A stretch of DNA of 64,000 nt from Companilactobacillus baiquanensis (GTDB lineage Bacteria; Bacillota; Bacilli; Lactobacillales; Lactobacillaceae), in contig NZ_RHOQ01000001.1 of assembly GCF_003946605.1 (NCBI RefSeq), positions 310,001-374,000 on the forward strand, in the 5' to 3' direction. A program made the position numbers and the translations under genes. Every line of letters begins with the position of its first letter. Positions within the stretch are counted from its first letter, which is position 1. Under the pieces are notes generated by a model that was not told the DNA's origin, made no database searches, and saw nothing but the letters and a program-made list of their open reading frames with translations. Below are positions 1-8,244 of the stretch, one piece after another.

Positions 1-964
1 AGCAGCTAATACAGATTGGAAAACAGATACTAAGGTTACAGTTGATGGTGTTACCTATTATCGTGTTTCGACCGATGAATGGGTAAAAGCAGAGGATTCT
101 AATTTAATTTCCGAAAGTTCACGTTCAGATAAGACATATATTGCAAATGATCCAGACGCTGAACCATTGCCAGATACTGACACAGATACAGGCGAAGGTA
201 CTGATACAGATAATAACGGTAACAATAATAGTGGATCTGGTGATACTGATGGTGGTGGTACTACTACACCAGTAGCCAAAACAGCAAATGTAACAGTTAA
301 GTATGTAGATACAACAACTAATGACGAACTCACTGATTCTGAAGAAACAGTAAAGGATCAAGAAGTAGGTAAGGAGTATAAAGCAACTCCAAACTTACCA
401 GAAGGCTATGAATTAGATAGTGCCAAAACATCAACAGATACAGTTAACGTAACTGAAGCTGGTCCAAATGAGATAACGTTCTACGTTACACCAGTAGCCA
501 AAACAGCAAATGTAACAGTTAAGTATGTAGATACAACAACTAATGACGAACTCACTGATTCTGAAGAAACAGTAAAGGATCAAGAAGTAGGTAAGGAGTA
601 TAAAGCAACTCCAAACTTACCAGAAGGCTATGAATTAGATAGTGCCAAAACATCAACAGATACAGTTAACGTAACTGAAGCTGGTCCAAATGAGATAACG
701 TTCTACGTTACACCAGTAGCCAAAACAGCAAATGTAACAGTTAAGTATGTAGATACAACAACTAATGACGAACTCACTGATTCTGAAGAAACAGTAAAGG
801 ATCAAGAAGTAGGTAAGGAGTATAAAGCAACTCCAAACTTACCAGAAGGCTATGAATTAGATAGTGCCAAAACATCAACAGATACAGTTAACGTAACTGA
901 AGCTGGTCCAAATGAGATAACGTTCTACGTTACACCAGTTACCGACACTTCAACAACAGAATAA
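1..964 (+). CDS. MucBP-repeat surface protein, C-terminal part (5' end outside window)
   Basis: The reading frame is already open at base 2, so the start lies upstream. The first visible residues include YYRVSTDEWVKAED, which resembles the SLAP/S-layer-type wall-binding module of lactobacilli and matches the C-terminal motif of the CAP protein at 44517 (YRVGTNAWLRAAD). An Asp/Thr/Gly/Asn-rich linker follows, then three 74-residue MucBP-like domains (each starts near TANVTVKYVD and ends FYVTPV) with the same sequence, and a short tail TDTSTTE before the stop. There is no LPXTG sorting motif or C-terminal membrane segment. If it is wall-attached, the SLAP-like part probably does that non-covalently. 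MucBP domains are known from mucin-binding adhesins; the ligand here is unknown. A terminator follows at once. Confidence 0.85.
   Translation, partial: AANTDWKTDTKVTVDGVTYYRVSTDEWVKAEDSNLISESSRSDKTYIANDPDAEPLPDTDTDTGEGTDTDNNGNNNSGSGDTDGGGTTTPVAKTANVTVKYVDTTTNDELTDSEETVKDQEVGKEYKATPNLPEGYELDSAKTSTDTVNVTEAGPNEITFYVTPVAKTANVTVKYVDTTTNDELTDSEETVKDQEVGKEYKATPNLPEGYELDSAKTSTDTVNVTEAGPNEITFYVTPVAKTANVTVKYVDTTTNDELTDSEETVKDQEVGKEYKATPNLPEGYELDSAKTSTDTVNVTEAGPNEITFYVTPVTDTSTTE
271..936 (+). repeat. Three tandem 222-bp direct repeats encoding MucBP-like domains
   Basis: Units run 271-492, 493-714 and 715-936, a period of exactly 222 bp (74 codons). The three copies read as identical at base level, and the match continues a few bases on each side (ACACC before, AGT after). 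Such identity points to recent duplication or gene conversion. It also makes copy number prone to change by recombination and prone to collapse in short-read assembly. Confidence 0.93.
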
Positions 965-972
965 ATCATTCC

Positions 973-1007
973 AAAACACCCAAACCAGCCAAGGTTTAGG
1001 TGTTTTT
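973..1007 (+). terminator. Intrinsic terminator after the MucBP protein
   Basis: AACACC-C-AAACC pairs with GGTTT-A-GGTGTT around a short loop, and a T run follows. It lies just after the stop at 964. Confidence 0.85.
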
Positions 1008-1106
1008 AATATTCTAAAAATAAATCAAATTAATCCTACAATTAACCATAGATTTGTTCTATACTGTGGATACAGCACTTATAAAATATAACTTTGGAGG
1101 GATATT

Positions 1107-1292
1107 ATGCCACTAGTACACATCGAACTAATTGAAGGACGCGACCATGAACAACTAAAAGGAATGGTAAAAGACGTTACTGAAGCTATTTCTAAGAATG
1201 TTGGGGCACCTAAAGAAAACATCCATGTTGTTTTGAGTGAAATGAAGAAGGAACATTATGCAGTTGGCGGTGTTCTAAAGAGTGATGAATAA
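1107..1292 (+). CDS. 4-oxalocrotonate tautomerase family protein
   Basis: This 61-residue protein has the exact size of the small tautomerase family and starts [13 protein letters not shown]. After removal of Met, Pro is the N-terminal residue that serves as general base in this family. It is expected to form a small cytoplasmic homo-oligomer (usually a hexamer) that tautomerises an unidentified keto/enol substrate. A good ribosome site (TTTGGAGGG) precedes the ATG. The gene stands alone between two terminators, so neighbours give no hint of substrate. The family call is sure; the metabolic role is not. Confidence 0.9.
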   Translation: MPLVHIELIEGRDHEQLKGMVKDVTEAISKNVGAPKENIHVVLSEMKKEHYAVGGVLKSDE

Positions 1293-1302
1293 GTAAACTT
1301 TG

Positions 1303-1331
1303 GCTGTGTCGGAATGCGACATAGCTTTTTT
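1303..1331 (+). terminator. Intrinsic terminator after the tautomerase gene
   Basis: GCTGTGTCG pairs with CGACATAGC (one G-U) around a short loop, followed by six T. The ribosome site of the next gene begins almost directly after it. Confidence 0.87.
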
Positions 1332-1348
1332 ATTTTGAAGGAGAGAAA

Positions 1349-2536
1349 ATGTTAGACTCTGTTTTACCAAATAAACACCTTACGATTGAGCAGCAAGATG
1401 TTTTAAATGATATATTAAATTTTTGTCGTAGTAATTTGCAACAAAACACCAAAGGACTTTTCCAATTAAATGGAGATGCCGGTACTGGCAAAAGTGTTAT
1501 TTTAACGCAATTATTTTTAAAAATCGAACAACAAGAACATCGAACTAATAATTACTTTTTAGTAAATCATCCCGAACTTTTAAAAGTTTACCAAGATAAT
1601 ACTGGTGAATTTCCGGAACTACGTAAAAATAGATTCTTAAGGCCAACCACGTTTATCAATCAAATGAATAAAAAACAGAAAACTGCGGATATTGTAGTTA
1701 TAGATGAAGCTCATTTATTATTAAGTGAACCTGATCGCTATAATAATTTTTCTCAAGATAATCAATTGGAAGAAGTTATCAAACTTAGTAAAGTTGTGAT
1801 CATAGTCTATGATGAACGACAAGTTTTAAAAATGAAGAGCTACTGGTCCCAAAATTATATTGATAGTTTGGTTTCCCGATATAATTTGAATTATCAGTTA
1901 AAGACACTTCATACACAAATGAGAATGAAAGCACCAAGAAAAATTACTCAATGGATCGATGATTTAACTAATAAACTAAAACTAGATCCTATTAATAAGC
2001 AAACTAGTTCATATTTAGGCGGCACTATTCAAGGATATGATTTTAAAATATTTAAAGATGCAGAAAAAATGTATCAGCAATTGCGTTTAGATAATCAGAT
2101 CTTTAAAAAATCACGGATAGTTTCAACGGCTGATTATCCATCAACTTTAGATGGCAAAAAACATTATATTAATGAAGGCAATTTCCAATTGCCTTGGGAT
2201 CAATATAACTATTCTCAAACTACTTGGGCTGAAAAAGAATCGACGATCAACGAAGTAGGGTCCATCTATACCATTCAAGGATTTGATTTAAATTATGTTG
2301 CAGTGATAGTTGGTCCATCAATTGTTTATGATAGTCCAGGTAAAATAAAGATCTATATTTCTAAATATGAAGATCATGAAGCTTTTAAAAAGAGACCTTT
2401 TAAAGATATTGATGATATCGATCTAGCAAAGCGACAAATTATTCTTAATTCTATGAATGTTTTACTTAAAAGAGGAGTTAAGGGATTGTATATTTACTTT
2501 CATGACTCAAGAATTTTTGATTTCTTAGTAAACTAA
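1349..2536 (+). CDS. DUF2075-type P-loop ATPase/helicase-like protein
   Basis: This 395-residue protein carries a Walker A motif GDAGTGKS at residues 42-49 and a Walker B/motif II DIVVIDEAH ending at residue 122. The layout fits the DUF2075 group of superfamily-1-like helicase/ATPase proteins. Late in the sequence, EVGSIYTIQGFDLNYVAVIVGPS resembles the helicase motif V/VI region. No extra nuclease domain or transmembrane segment is visible. The start ATG has an AAGGAG site at optimal distance. It stands alone between two terminators. Proteins of this group sometimes accompany defence systems, but no partner gene is present here, so the role is unknown. Confidence 0.75.
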   Translation: MLDSVLPNKHLTIEQQDVLNDILNFCRSNLQQNTKGLFQLNGDAGTGKSVILTQLFLKIEQQEHRTNNYFLVNHPELLKVYQDNTGEFPELRKNRFLRPTTFINQMNKKQKTADIVVIDEAHLLLSEPDRYNNFSQDNQLEEVIKLSKVVIIVYDERQVLKMKSYWSQNYIDSLVSRYNLNYQLKTLHTQMRMKAPRKITQWIDDLTNKLKLDPINKQTSSYLGGTIQGYDFKIFKDAEKMYQQLRLDNQIFKKSRIVSTADYPSTLDGKKHYINEGNFQLPWDQYNYSQTTWAEKESTINEVGSIYTIQGFDLNYVAVIVGPSIVYDSPGKIKIYISKYEDHEAFKKRPFKDIDDIDLAKRQIILNSMNVLLKRGVKGLYIYFHDSRIFDFLVN

Positions 2537-2571
2537 TAAGGTTACATAACAAAAAATATTTAAAGTTAACG

Positions 2572-2606
2572 AACCTGATCTCGGTAAAGAGATCAGGTTT
2601 TTTTTG
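2572..2606 (+). terminator. Strong intrinsic terminator
   Basis: AACCTGATCTC and GAGATCAGGTT form a perfect 11-bp stem around GGTAAA, followed by eight T. It ends the DUF2075 transcript. Confidence 0.94.
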
Positions 2607-2658
2607 ACTCAATTAATAGAGAATAGGTAAATATGTTACGCTACTATATAGACATAGT

Positions 2659-2713
2659 GTTGTTTTAGTAATAAGATAACAACTATTAAACACACTAAAT
2701 CAACATATAGTTG
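2659..2713. promoter_or_regulatory. Candidate operator region of the TetR gene
   Basis: Two inverted repeats lie in the leader of the TetR-family gene. GTTGTT (2659-2664) pairs with AACAAC (2678-2683) across 13 bases, and CAACATATAGTTG (2701-2713) is an odd-length palindrome. All half sites contain GTTG/CAAC, as expected of a dimeric repressor site. TetR proteins commonly repress their own gene, so autoregulation is a reasonable inference but unproven. Confidence 0.4.
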
Positions 2714-2731
2714 TATTAAGGAGGCACAAGT

Positions 2732-3319
2732 ATGAAAAGAAATACTCAAACGGATAGTAAAATAAAAAAATCCTTCATCAAATTGATGGAGGACAAGGGT
2801 TTTGAAAATTTATCTGTTAGTGATATTACCGATAATGCCAAAGTTAATCGTAGTACATTTTACGCGCATTATGATGATAAATTCGATTTATTACAACACT
2901 ATGAAGATGACACGTTAAAGTCCTTAGGTCAGACTTTGAATAAGGTTTTACGTGATAAGACAAAAAGAGATTCGGTAATCGAGCCGATTATTGGCTATAT
3001 CGAATCTGAATTTGATTTAGTTAAAATTTTGATCAAGATACCTTCTTTTGAAGACAAGATAAGAAATGTTTTACGACAAGTTGTCGATCAAGGTCTATAT
3101 CTAGATAAAGGAAATGATGAGACTGTTAATTTGATCCCTAGTGATTATGCTTATGAGATCGTAGTTTCTGGTTTGCTTAATACGATCAAATATTGGCTTT
3201 CTAAGGATCATCCAGAAGACCAAGACACGATCATTGACATTATCATGAAAACTCGTTATTTAAGTCCATACGATCTTTTGGGCGTTGATGATCAGTTTGG
3301 CAATACTATTAAGGTTTGA
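2732..3319 (+). CDS. TetR/AcrR family transcriptional regulator
   Basis: The first ~55 of 195 residues form a typical TetR helix-turn-helix (SKIKKSFIKLMEDKGFENLSVSDITDNAKVNRSTFYAHYDDK). The remaining ~140 residues are the helical ligand-binding and dimerisation part, which has no recognisable ligand signature. An AAGGAGG site precedes the ATG. The gene is monocistronic. Its 3' end overlaps the convergent Rgg-type gene by 11 bp, and no efflux pump or enzyme gene adjoins it, so its target is probably distant or itself. The two inverted repeats in its leader are candidate binding sites. Confidence 0.9.
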   Translation: MKRNTQTDSKIKKSFIKLMEDKGFENLSVSDITDNAKVNRSTFYAHYDDKFDLLQHYEDDTLKSLGQTLNKVLRDKTKRDSVIEPIIGYIESEFDLVKILIKIPSFEDKIRNVLRQVVDQGLYLDKGNDETVNLIPSDYAYEIVVSGLLNTIKYWLSKDHPEDQDTIIDIIMKTRYLSPYDLLGVDDQFGNTIKV

Positions 3320-4190
3320 TTTTTAACTCATTGATGTTGTGAGAGCTCATGAGTTGCTTTATTTGATCCATCAAGTCGGTGTTGTTATTGTAATCAGCAA
3401 ATGCGATTGCGGTGGTTAAAGCATGACTTAATTTGTTGTAGTTGATGGGATCCTTTTTTAATATATTGACCGCTGATAAAAAGTACAATTGATCAGTGAA
3501 TTTGGCCGTAAAGAATTTATCAAACTTGTGTAGTCCTAAATTTATTAACTCATCACTTTTTTGATAGTTTTGTTTCTCACTATACCAATTGGCCAGTCTT
3601 AGGATAGTAGTCCGGTAATAGAAATAATCAAAGCTAGAACTGACAACGACATCAATACTGCTATATGCTAAATCGAAATAATAGGCTGTTTTTGTTTCTT
3701 GAGACTTTTCTAGATATATTTGTCCTAATTCAGAATAGATCATGTTTCCCCAAAAACTATTGCGATTAGTTAGTATATCTAACGAATAATTTAATTGAAA
3801 AATTGCTTCGTCGAAATCATTTTTGGACTTTGCTAAAGCAGCCCATAAAAAATGCAAATGTGCTTTTTGTGAGGAGGGGAGGGCACTCTCTTTTATTGTA
3901 GGTAGGTTACTTTGAAGTTTTGAGTAATTATTACTTTGCATAGCTGCATCTAATTCTTCAAATTTATCTTGAACTAGATTACTAGATGGCAGTGAAGAGA
4001 ATTCAGAAAACACTTGATCTAAAGTTAAATTTAATTTTTGGCAAATGGAGATCAAAATGCTAATTGAAGGAGCAATATTTTGATTTTCTATTTTACTGAT
4101 GATTGCCTGGGTACAAATTCCGTCAGATAACTCGGTTTGATTTAGATTCATAGATTTTCGTTTTTCTTGAATTACGTTACCTAAAAGCAT
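3309..4190 (-). CDS. Rgg/PlcR-type regulator (HTH plus TPR-like repeats)
   Basis: Residues ~5-60 are an XRE-type helix-turn-helix (QEKRKSMNLNQTELSDGICTQAIISKIENQNIAPSISIL). The remaining ~220 residues are helical, with pairs such as AHLHFLWAALAKSKNDFDEAIFQLNYSLDIL that look like TPR units. The 293-residue length and layout fit the Rgg/PlcR group, whose members often bind short secreted peptides. No peptide pheromone gene with a hydrophobic C-terminus could be found next to it, so this may be an orphan receptor. It converges on the TetR gene with an 11-bp overlap. The ribosome site AAAGGAG lies before the ATG. Confidence 0.82.
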   Translation of the reverse strand: MLLGNVIQEKRKSMNLNQTELSDGICTQAIISKIENQNIAPSISILISICQKLNLTLDQVFSEFSSLPSSNLVQDKFEELDAAMQSNNYSKLQSNLPTIKESALPSSQKAHLHFLWAALAKSKNDFDEAIFQLNYSLDILTNRNSFWGNMIYSELGQIYLEKSQETKTAYYFDLAYSSIDVVVSSSFDYFYYRTTILRLANWYSEKQNYQKSDELINLGLHKFDKFFTAKFTDQLYFLSAVNILKKDPINYNKLSHALTTAIAFADYNNNTDLMDQIKQLMSSHNINELKIKP

Positions 4191-4246
4191 AATTATTCTC
4201 CTTTAATATTATCTTTAATCATATTTGGACCTTATATATCTAGTGT

Positions 4247-4265
4247 ATATTACATATAGTAATAT
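4247..4265. promoter_or_regulatory. 19-bp palindrome upstream of the Rgg-type gene
   Basis: ATATTAC and GTAATAT form a perfect inverted repeat around ATATA. It sits about 57-75 bp upstream of the Rgg-type start codon, near the expected promoter. A regulator site, possibly for self-control, is an inference; the region is AT-rich, which lowers its weight. Confidence 0.35.
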
Positions 4266-4294
4266 TAGACAGTAAAAAGTTTAAAATTATCCAT

Positions 4295-4320
4295 AAAAAA
4301 AGAGCGGACATTGTCCGCTC
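4295..4320 (-). terminator. Intrinsic terminator after the 61-residue gene
   Basis: GAGCGGA pairs with TCCGCTC, and the minus strand then has a run of seven T. It ends the transcript of the small gene at 4332-4517, and possibly of lepB as well, before the Rgg-type gene. Confidence 0.87.
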
Positions 4321-4331
4321 AAATCAATTAA

Positions 4332-4517
4332 TTATGAATGTAGCTTGATGTATTCTAGGATTACTTTTTCTTCTTCAGCTGTAGCTTCATAATCACCAGA
4401 TTTAAGATTATGAATTCTTTCAACTGAGAGGTGACTTTCAAAAGCAAATTGTGTATCGTTCATATTTTTATCACGTTCAAAGTGAATAATTGTTTCAGCA
4501 ATATTTGGTTTATCCAT
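4332..4517 (-). CDS. Small conserved-looking protein, helix-turn-helix-like
   Basis: This 61-residue soluble acidic protein starts MDKPNIAETIIHFERDKN. Its middle (DTQFAFESHLSVERIHNLKSGDYEATAEEEKVILEYI) resembles a compact Cro/XRE-like fold. It may belong to a small lactobacillar family that I recall under the label LBP_cg2779, but I am not certain. A very strong ribosome site (GGAGGTAGTGAT) lies just before the ATG, and a terminator follows. It lies 45 bp downstream of lepB, in the same direction. DNA binding is possible but not shown. Confidence 0.75.
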   Translation of the reverse strand: MDKPNIAETIIHFERDKNMNDTQFAFESHLSVERIHNLKSGDYEATAEEEKVILEYIKLHS

Positions 4518-4562
4518 ATCACTACCTCCATTAATTAAATCATAGCATTAAGATGAGATTAA

Positions 4563-5228
4563 TTAAAACGTTGACCACTTATTTAATGGCCAGTAGCGCC
4601 ATTTGACTTCACCAATAATACTCTTTTTATTGATAAAACCAATAATTCGGCTATCCTTTGATACTGTTCTGTGATCTCCCATTACAAAGTAGGAGCCTGC
4701 AGGAACCTTATTAGTCTTTTCAACTTTTTTAAGATAGCTGTTACTATATCTTTGTTTATACTCTGAAGATTCTTTAGCAAGTTCACTTAGGGTAAAATCA
4801 TAGGTATAGCTGTATGGTTTGTTAGCATAAATACTTGTTTCTGGTTCTTTTAGTTTAGAACCTGCATCTAAAAATGACTCATCTAATTTCTTTCCATTGA
4901 CATAAATCTTGTTGTTCTTAGAAACTACTGTATCACCAGGTAATCCGATAATACGCTTAATATAAAATGATCCAGGTTCGTCAGGTGCCTTTAAAACAAC
5001 TACGTCTCCTCGAGATAATTGTGTATGCCTAAAGGCAATGACTTTATCTCCATTTTCAAAGGTTGGTTGCATCGAGGGCCCTGAAACCTTGTCATTTGAA
5101 AAAACGAATTGCATAAGTAGGAAGAGGACTGCGTATATGGCTGCGGTCAACGCTATTGTCTGCAGCCAAAACTTCCAACCGCCTTCTTCATCCTTCTTAG
5201 GCTTTCGTCTTGTTCTATTGTCTGCCAT
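4563..5228 (-). CDS. lepB: Signal peptidase I
   Basis: This 221-residue type I signal peptidase removes signal peptides from exported proteins at the outer face of the membrane. After a charged N-terminus, one membrane segment spans residues ~20-43. The catalytic serine is S52 (SGPSMQPTF) and the lysine base is K91 (FYIKRIIGLPGD). Box E is present as GDHRTVSKDSR near residue 185. The C-terminus ends in the usual RYWPL-containing strand. A strong GAGGTGA ribosome site precedes the ATG. It has a single N-terminal anchor, typical of Gram-positive enzymes. The two surface proteins in this window are plausible clients. Confidence 0.96.
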   Translation of the reverse strand: MADNRTRRKPKKDEEGGWKFWLQTIALTAAIYAVLFLLMQFVFSNDKVSGPSMQPTFENGDKVIAFRHTQLSRGDVVVLKAPDEPGSFYIKRIIGLPGDTVVSKNNKIYVNGKKLDESFLDAGSKLKEPETSIYANKPYSYTYDFTLSELAKESSEYKQRYSNSYLKKVEKTNKVPAGSYFVMGDHRTVSKDSRIIGFINKKSIIGEVKWRYWPLNKWSTF

Positions 5229-5376
5229 AATTCACCTCGTATGTATACTAACTAGAATATTACACTTTTTGAAGATTATTGGAAATAATTGTATTGTTTT
5301 TAAATCTTTTTTAATTAGCAAAATGAGAGACTAACTATTGTATAATGTTTAAGAATTTTATTTAAAGGGGATCATA

Positions 5377-6420
5377 ATTATTAATTCATCAAAGAGATTG
5401 ATTTATATTGATTTTATTAGAGTTATTGCAATGCTTGGAGTGGTCATGGCACATTCAAGTGCTGATATTTTAATTACGAAATCTTTTTCAAATTATTGGA
5501 ATCTTGCCAACGCGATTATTGTTATTGTTACTCCAGCTGTACCACTATTCTTTATGATCAGTGGGGCAAATCTATTAAATAGTGACAAAACTTATGGGGT
5601 TTGGTACTTATTCAAACATCGTTTAACTCGTGTCTTGATACCGTTTGTTTTTTGGTCATTTGCTTCAACCGCTTTTTTTCAAACTATCGATCCAAATACA
5701 GGTTTTTCTTGGCATCAGACGCTGAAAAATATGTTAATGATCTATCATCAACCAGTGTTAGAGGCATATTGGTTCATTTATCCGTTGATTGCTTTTTACT
5801 TGATATCACCTTTGATCAAAGCACTGGTAGATAATATGAGTGAACAATTATTAAATTACGCCTTGATTCTTTGGTTTATTACTAATATGGTATTTCCATT
5901 TTTGGTTGTCACTATGCCAAGTCCGTGGGCAGATATTTTTAAAGTAGATAATTTTGGTAATTTATTTTTCATATCTAAATCTCTGGGATACTTTATTTTA
6001 GGTTATAAATTATCTAAAGTAGATACTAGAAAGCTTCATTTATCAATTAATTTGATCATCAGTCTTATTTTAATCGTTACTATGATCGGCATTAATTATT
6101 GGACTTATCATGATAGTAGTGTTCATATTCCTGTAACTGGCTATGAACCATCCGTCTTTGTACCAGTAATTTCAAGCTTGATCTTCCTATCATTTAAGAT
6201 GATCAATAAAAAGATACCTTCTTTTGCAGGTAAAATTATCGAATTCATTGCTCCTTTGACATATGGCGTTTATTTAGTTCATGGAATTGGGATTCGTTTG
6301 GCACAATATTATGTTAGTAGTTTAAATTTCTTGGGTGTTTTTGCATTAGCAACGTTGATTTCATTAGTAATTGTTTGGCTTATCAGTTTAATTCCAATTG
6401 CTAAAAAATATTTAATTTAG
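5377..6420 (+). CDS. Acyltransferase family 3 membrane protein, probable AUU start
   Basis: This is an integral membrane protein of about 347 residues with around ten hydrophobic segments and the family-3 signature near the N-terminus (IYIDFIRVIAMLGVVMAHSS). Members O-acylate cell-surface sugars or lipids, often with the conserved His seen here after MA. The start is odd. An in-frame stop lies at 5350-5352, and the first standard start is TTG at 5398, 29 bases after the AAAGG site (5364-5368). ATT at 5377 sits eight bases after that site and gives MINSSKRLIYIDF, matching how this family usually begins. I chose that start; TTG at 5398 is the conservative alternative. A TATAAT box at 5341 fits as -10. 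A methyltransferase-like gene follows after 12 bp. Confidence 0.85.
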   Translation: MINSSKRLIYIDFIRVIAMLGVVMAHSSADILITKSFSNYWNLANAIIVIVTPAVPLFFMISGANLLNSDKTYGVWYLFKHRLTRVLIPFVFWSFASTAFFQTIDPNTGFSWHQTLKNMLMIYHQPVLEAYWFIYPLIAFYLISPLIKALVDNMSEQLLNYALILWFITNMVFPFLVVTMPSPWADIFKVDNFGNLFFISKSLGYFILGYKLSKVDTRKLHLSINLIISLILIVTMIGINYWTYHDSSVHIPVTGYEPSVFVPVISSLIFLSFKMINKKIPSFAGKIIEFIAPLTYGVYLVHGIGIRLAQYYVSSLNFLGVFALATLISLVIVWLISLIPIAKKYLI

Positions 6421-6432
6421 AGGTAATAGTGT

Positions 6433-7200
6433 ATGGTTTCAAGCTATATTGGTGGATTAAGACAACAGATATCAAATTTACCTAACGGTAAACGTTTTAA
6501 AGCTCGAGTAGATTTTATGGATCATGTTTGTCAATCACTTGCCAATAAAGAATTACCAAAATATCACTTTCCACATTTTCAATTGTCAAAAAAAGAAGTT
6601 TCCAGTTATTTGAGTTCTTTGATCGAATTAGGTCAGCCAGAATTTGAAAAAGTAGTTTTAGATCTACAAAAATTTGATCATGATTTGCGTGAGTTCAGGA
6701 CTTATTTACAAGTTCGATTTGGGTATTGGGCTACGATAACAAGTGATTTGATGAAGACCTGGAGTGAACTTTATCCTAATAAGATCTATTTAGAATTAAT
6801 GGCTGGTAATGGCTATATTTCAAAAGGATTTATGGATAACGGTATAAAGTCCATTTGTACTGATGATTTAAGCTGGTCTAAACAAAGTCAAACTGGCCTC
6901 AATACTTTGGTCAATGTCGAAAACCTTGATGCAATAGCCGCTTTAAACAAGTATTCACAATCAGTGGATGCGGTTGTTTTAGCGTGGAGTCCCGATCGAG
7001 AAGAAATTGATTACGATATTTTACAGTTAGTTCGCCAATTTGATCTTGAATTATTCGTCATTGGCGAAAAGAATGGAGCTACAAACAGTCGTAAATTTTG
7101 GGAGAGTGCCCAAGTTCTTGATAGTCCTGAAGTTGAAAAGTTAAATGAGCTTTATAAACAGTATGATCTTGTTTCCGATAAAATCTATTTGATTAACTGA
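6433..7200 (+). CDS. SAM-dependent methyltransferase-like protein
   Basis: In this 255-residue soluble protein, YLELMAGNGYISKGF (around residues 117-131) looks like the glycine-rich SAM-binding motif I. An acidic segment (ICTDDLSW) follows where motif II is expected. DAVVLAWSPDREEIDYDIL lies at the position of motif IV/V. The first ~100 residues are helical and unassigned. The gene lies 12 bp after the acyltransferase, so the two are probably cotranscribed. The substrate is unknown. A Rossmann-like fold is well supported; real methyl transfer is an inference. Confidence 0.7.
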   Translation: MVSSYIGGLRQQISNLPNGKRFKARVDFMDHVCQSLANKELPKYHFPHFQLSKKEVSSYLSSLIELGQPEFEKVVLDLQKFDHDLREFRTYLQVRFGYWATITSDLMKTWSELYPNKIYLELMAGNGYISKGFMDNGIKSICTDDLSWSKQSQTGLNTLVNVENLDAIAALNKYSQSVDAVVLAWSPDREEIDYDILQLVRQFDLELFVIGEKNGATNSRKFWESAQVLDSPEVEKLNELYKQYDLVSDKIYLIN

Positions 7201-7257
7201 AAAATTGCAACATAAAAATGTTATCGTACAAGTAATACTAAGATTAGGTGGGTTTCA

Positions 7258-8244
7258 ATGAAGAAAATAATTTCTAGTATCATAATATTTATTGTGGTTC
7301 TACTGGCAGGGACGGCAATCTCTAAGAGTGATTCTATTAAATATAGCAATACGATGAATCGGCTAGGTATGAGTGAAGATGCTACTGTTTTGGAAACTAA
7401 TTCAAAGAAAAATTTAGTAACTGCTATTAAAGATTTGAATGAAAAAAAATTATCTAGTTATCAATTGATCTTCTTTGATAAGAGTAATAGTGACATTGGA
7501 TACATATACAATTATAAGAAGAATGGAAAGCTGCCAATAACTTCCGGCCGTTACTTCTCTAAGAGTGACTTTTCTTCGCAGATACCTTTTGCTGTACAAG
7601 GAAAAAGCTCAGAAATAGAAGAGTACAAGCCTCAAAGTCAGTCTTATATTAAAGTGGGTAAACGCTATATTTCTGTGATTGGGAATATGGGATTTGGTAA
7701 TTCAGATTTATTAAATGACCAAACTTTGATCTCACTGTCGCCTAATCAGCAAAAGAGTAACAAGTCGTTGAAAAATGTCATTACTGTTTTAGATGGTAAA
7801 GCGCTTAGTTCAAAAGAAAATTACAGTTTTATCAAAAAAACCTTACATGTAAAAGGTTCGCATAAATACAGTCCGCAAACAGACGATTTTAGTGCAGTTA
7901 AAGTAGAGAATAATGGTGAAATTTATAAAGTCGGTATAGTATTGCTATTCATTTTATCGATCGCAATTGAATTTTATATTTTAGTGCCATTAAAATATGA
8001 TTTGTCACGTTCTCATTTAACTGGTGATCTTAAAAACAATTATCGTAATGGATTACTTTTAAGATATTTACTTTATACTTTGGTACCTTATTTAGCGGGT
8101 TACTTAATGGTCAATTGGAAAATTGTGATCATTAGTCACACGACGTTTAATATATTTATGATCGGTTCGATCGTGGTAGCGGTTGTTATTGGTTTATATC
8201 AAATATTTTTTGTGAAACGAACGGAGAGATTTAATGAGAGTTAA
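7258..8244 (+). CDS. Membrane protein of unknown function, one plus three membrane segments
   Basis: I do not recognise this 328-residue protein. One hydrophobic segment lies at residues ~4-22, then a ~200-residue hydrophilic, probably extracellular region (Ser/Lys/Asn-rich), then three C-terminal segments (GIVLLFILSIAIEFYILVPL, LLLRYLLYTLVPYLAGYLMV, TFNIFMIGSIVVAVVIGLYQ). This 1+3 topology resembles one half of an FtsX/MacB-type ABC permease, but no ATPase gene is adjacent. The ATG has an AGGTGGG site. The last 11 bp overlap the rRNA methyltransferase gene, implying translational coupling, perhaps only by position. Confidence 0.75.
   Translation: MKKIISSIIIFIVVLLAGTAISKSDSIKYSNTMNRLGMSEDATVLETNSKKNLVTAIKDLNEKKLSSYQLIFFDKSNSDIGYIYNYKKNGKLPITSGRYFSKSDFSSQIPFAVQGKSSEIEEYKPQSQSYIKVGKRYISVIGNMGFGNSDLLNDQTLISLSPNQQKSNKSLKNVITVLDGKALSSKENYSFIKKTLHVKGSHKYSPQTDDFSAVKVENNGEIYKVGIVLLFILSIAIEFYILVPLKYDLSRSHLTGDLKNNYRNGLLLRYLLYTLVPYLAGYLMVNWKIVIISHTTFNIFMIGSIVVAVVIGLYQIFFVKRTERFNES

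Noticed and set aside
271..936. Regular direct repeats as a possible CRISPR array
   Set aside because: The period is 222 bp with no spacers and the repeats are in-frame protein domains; no cas gene is near.
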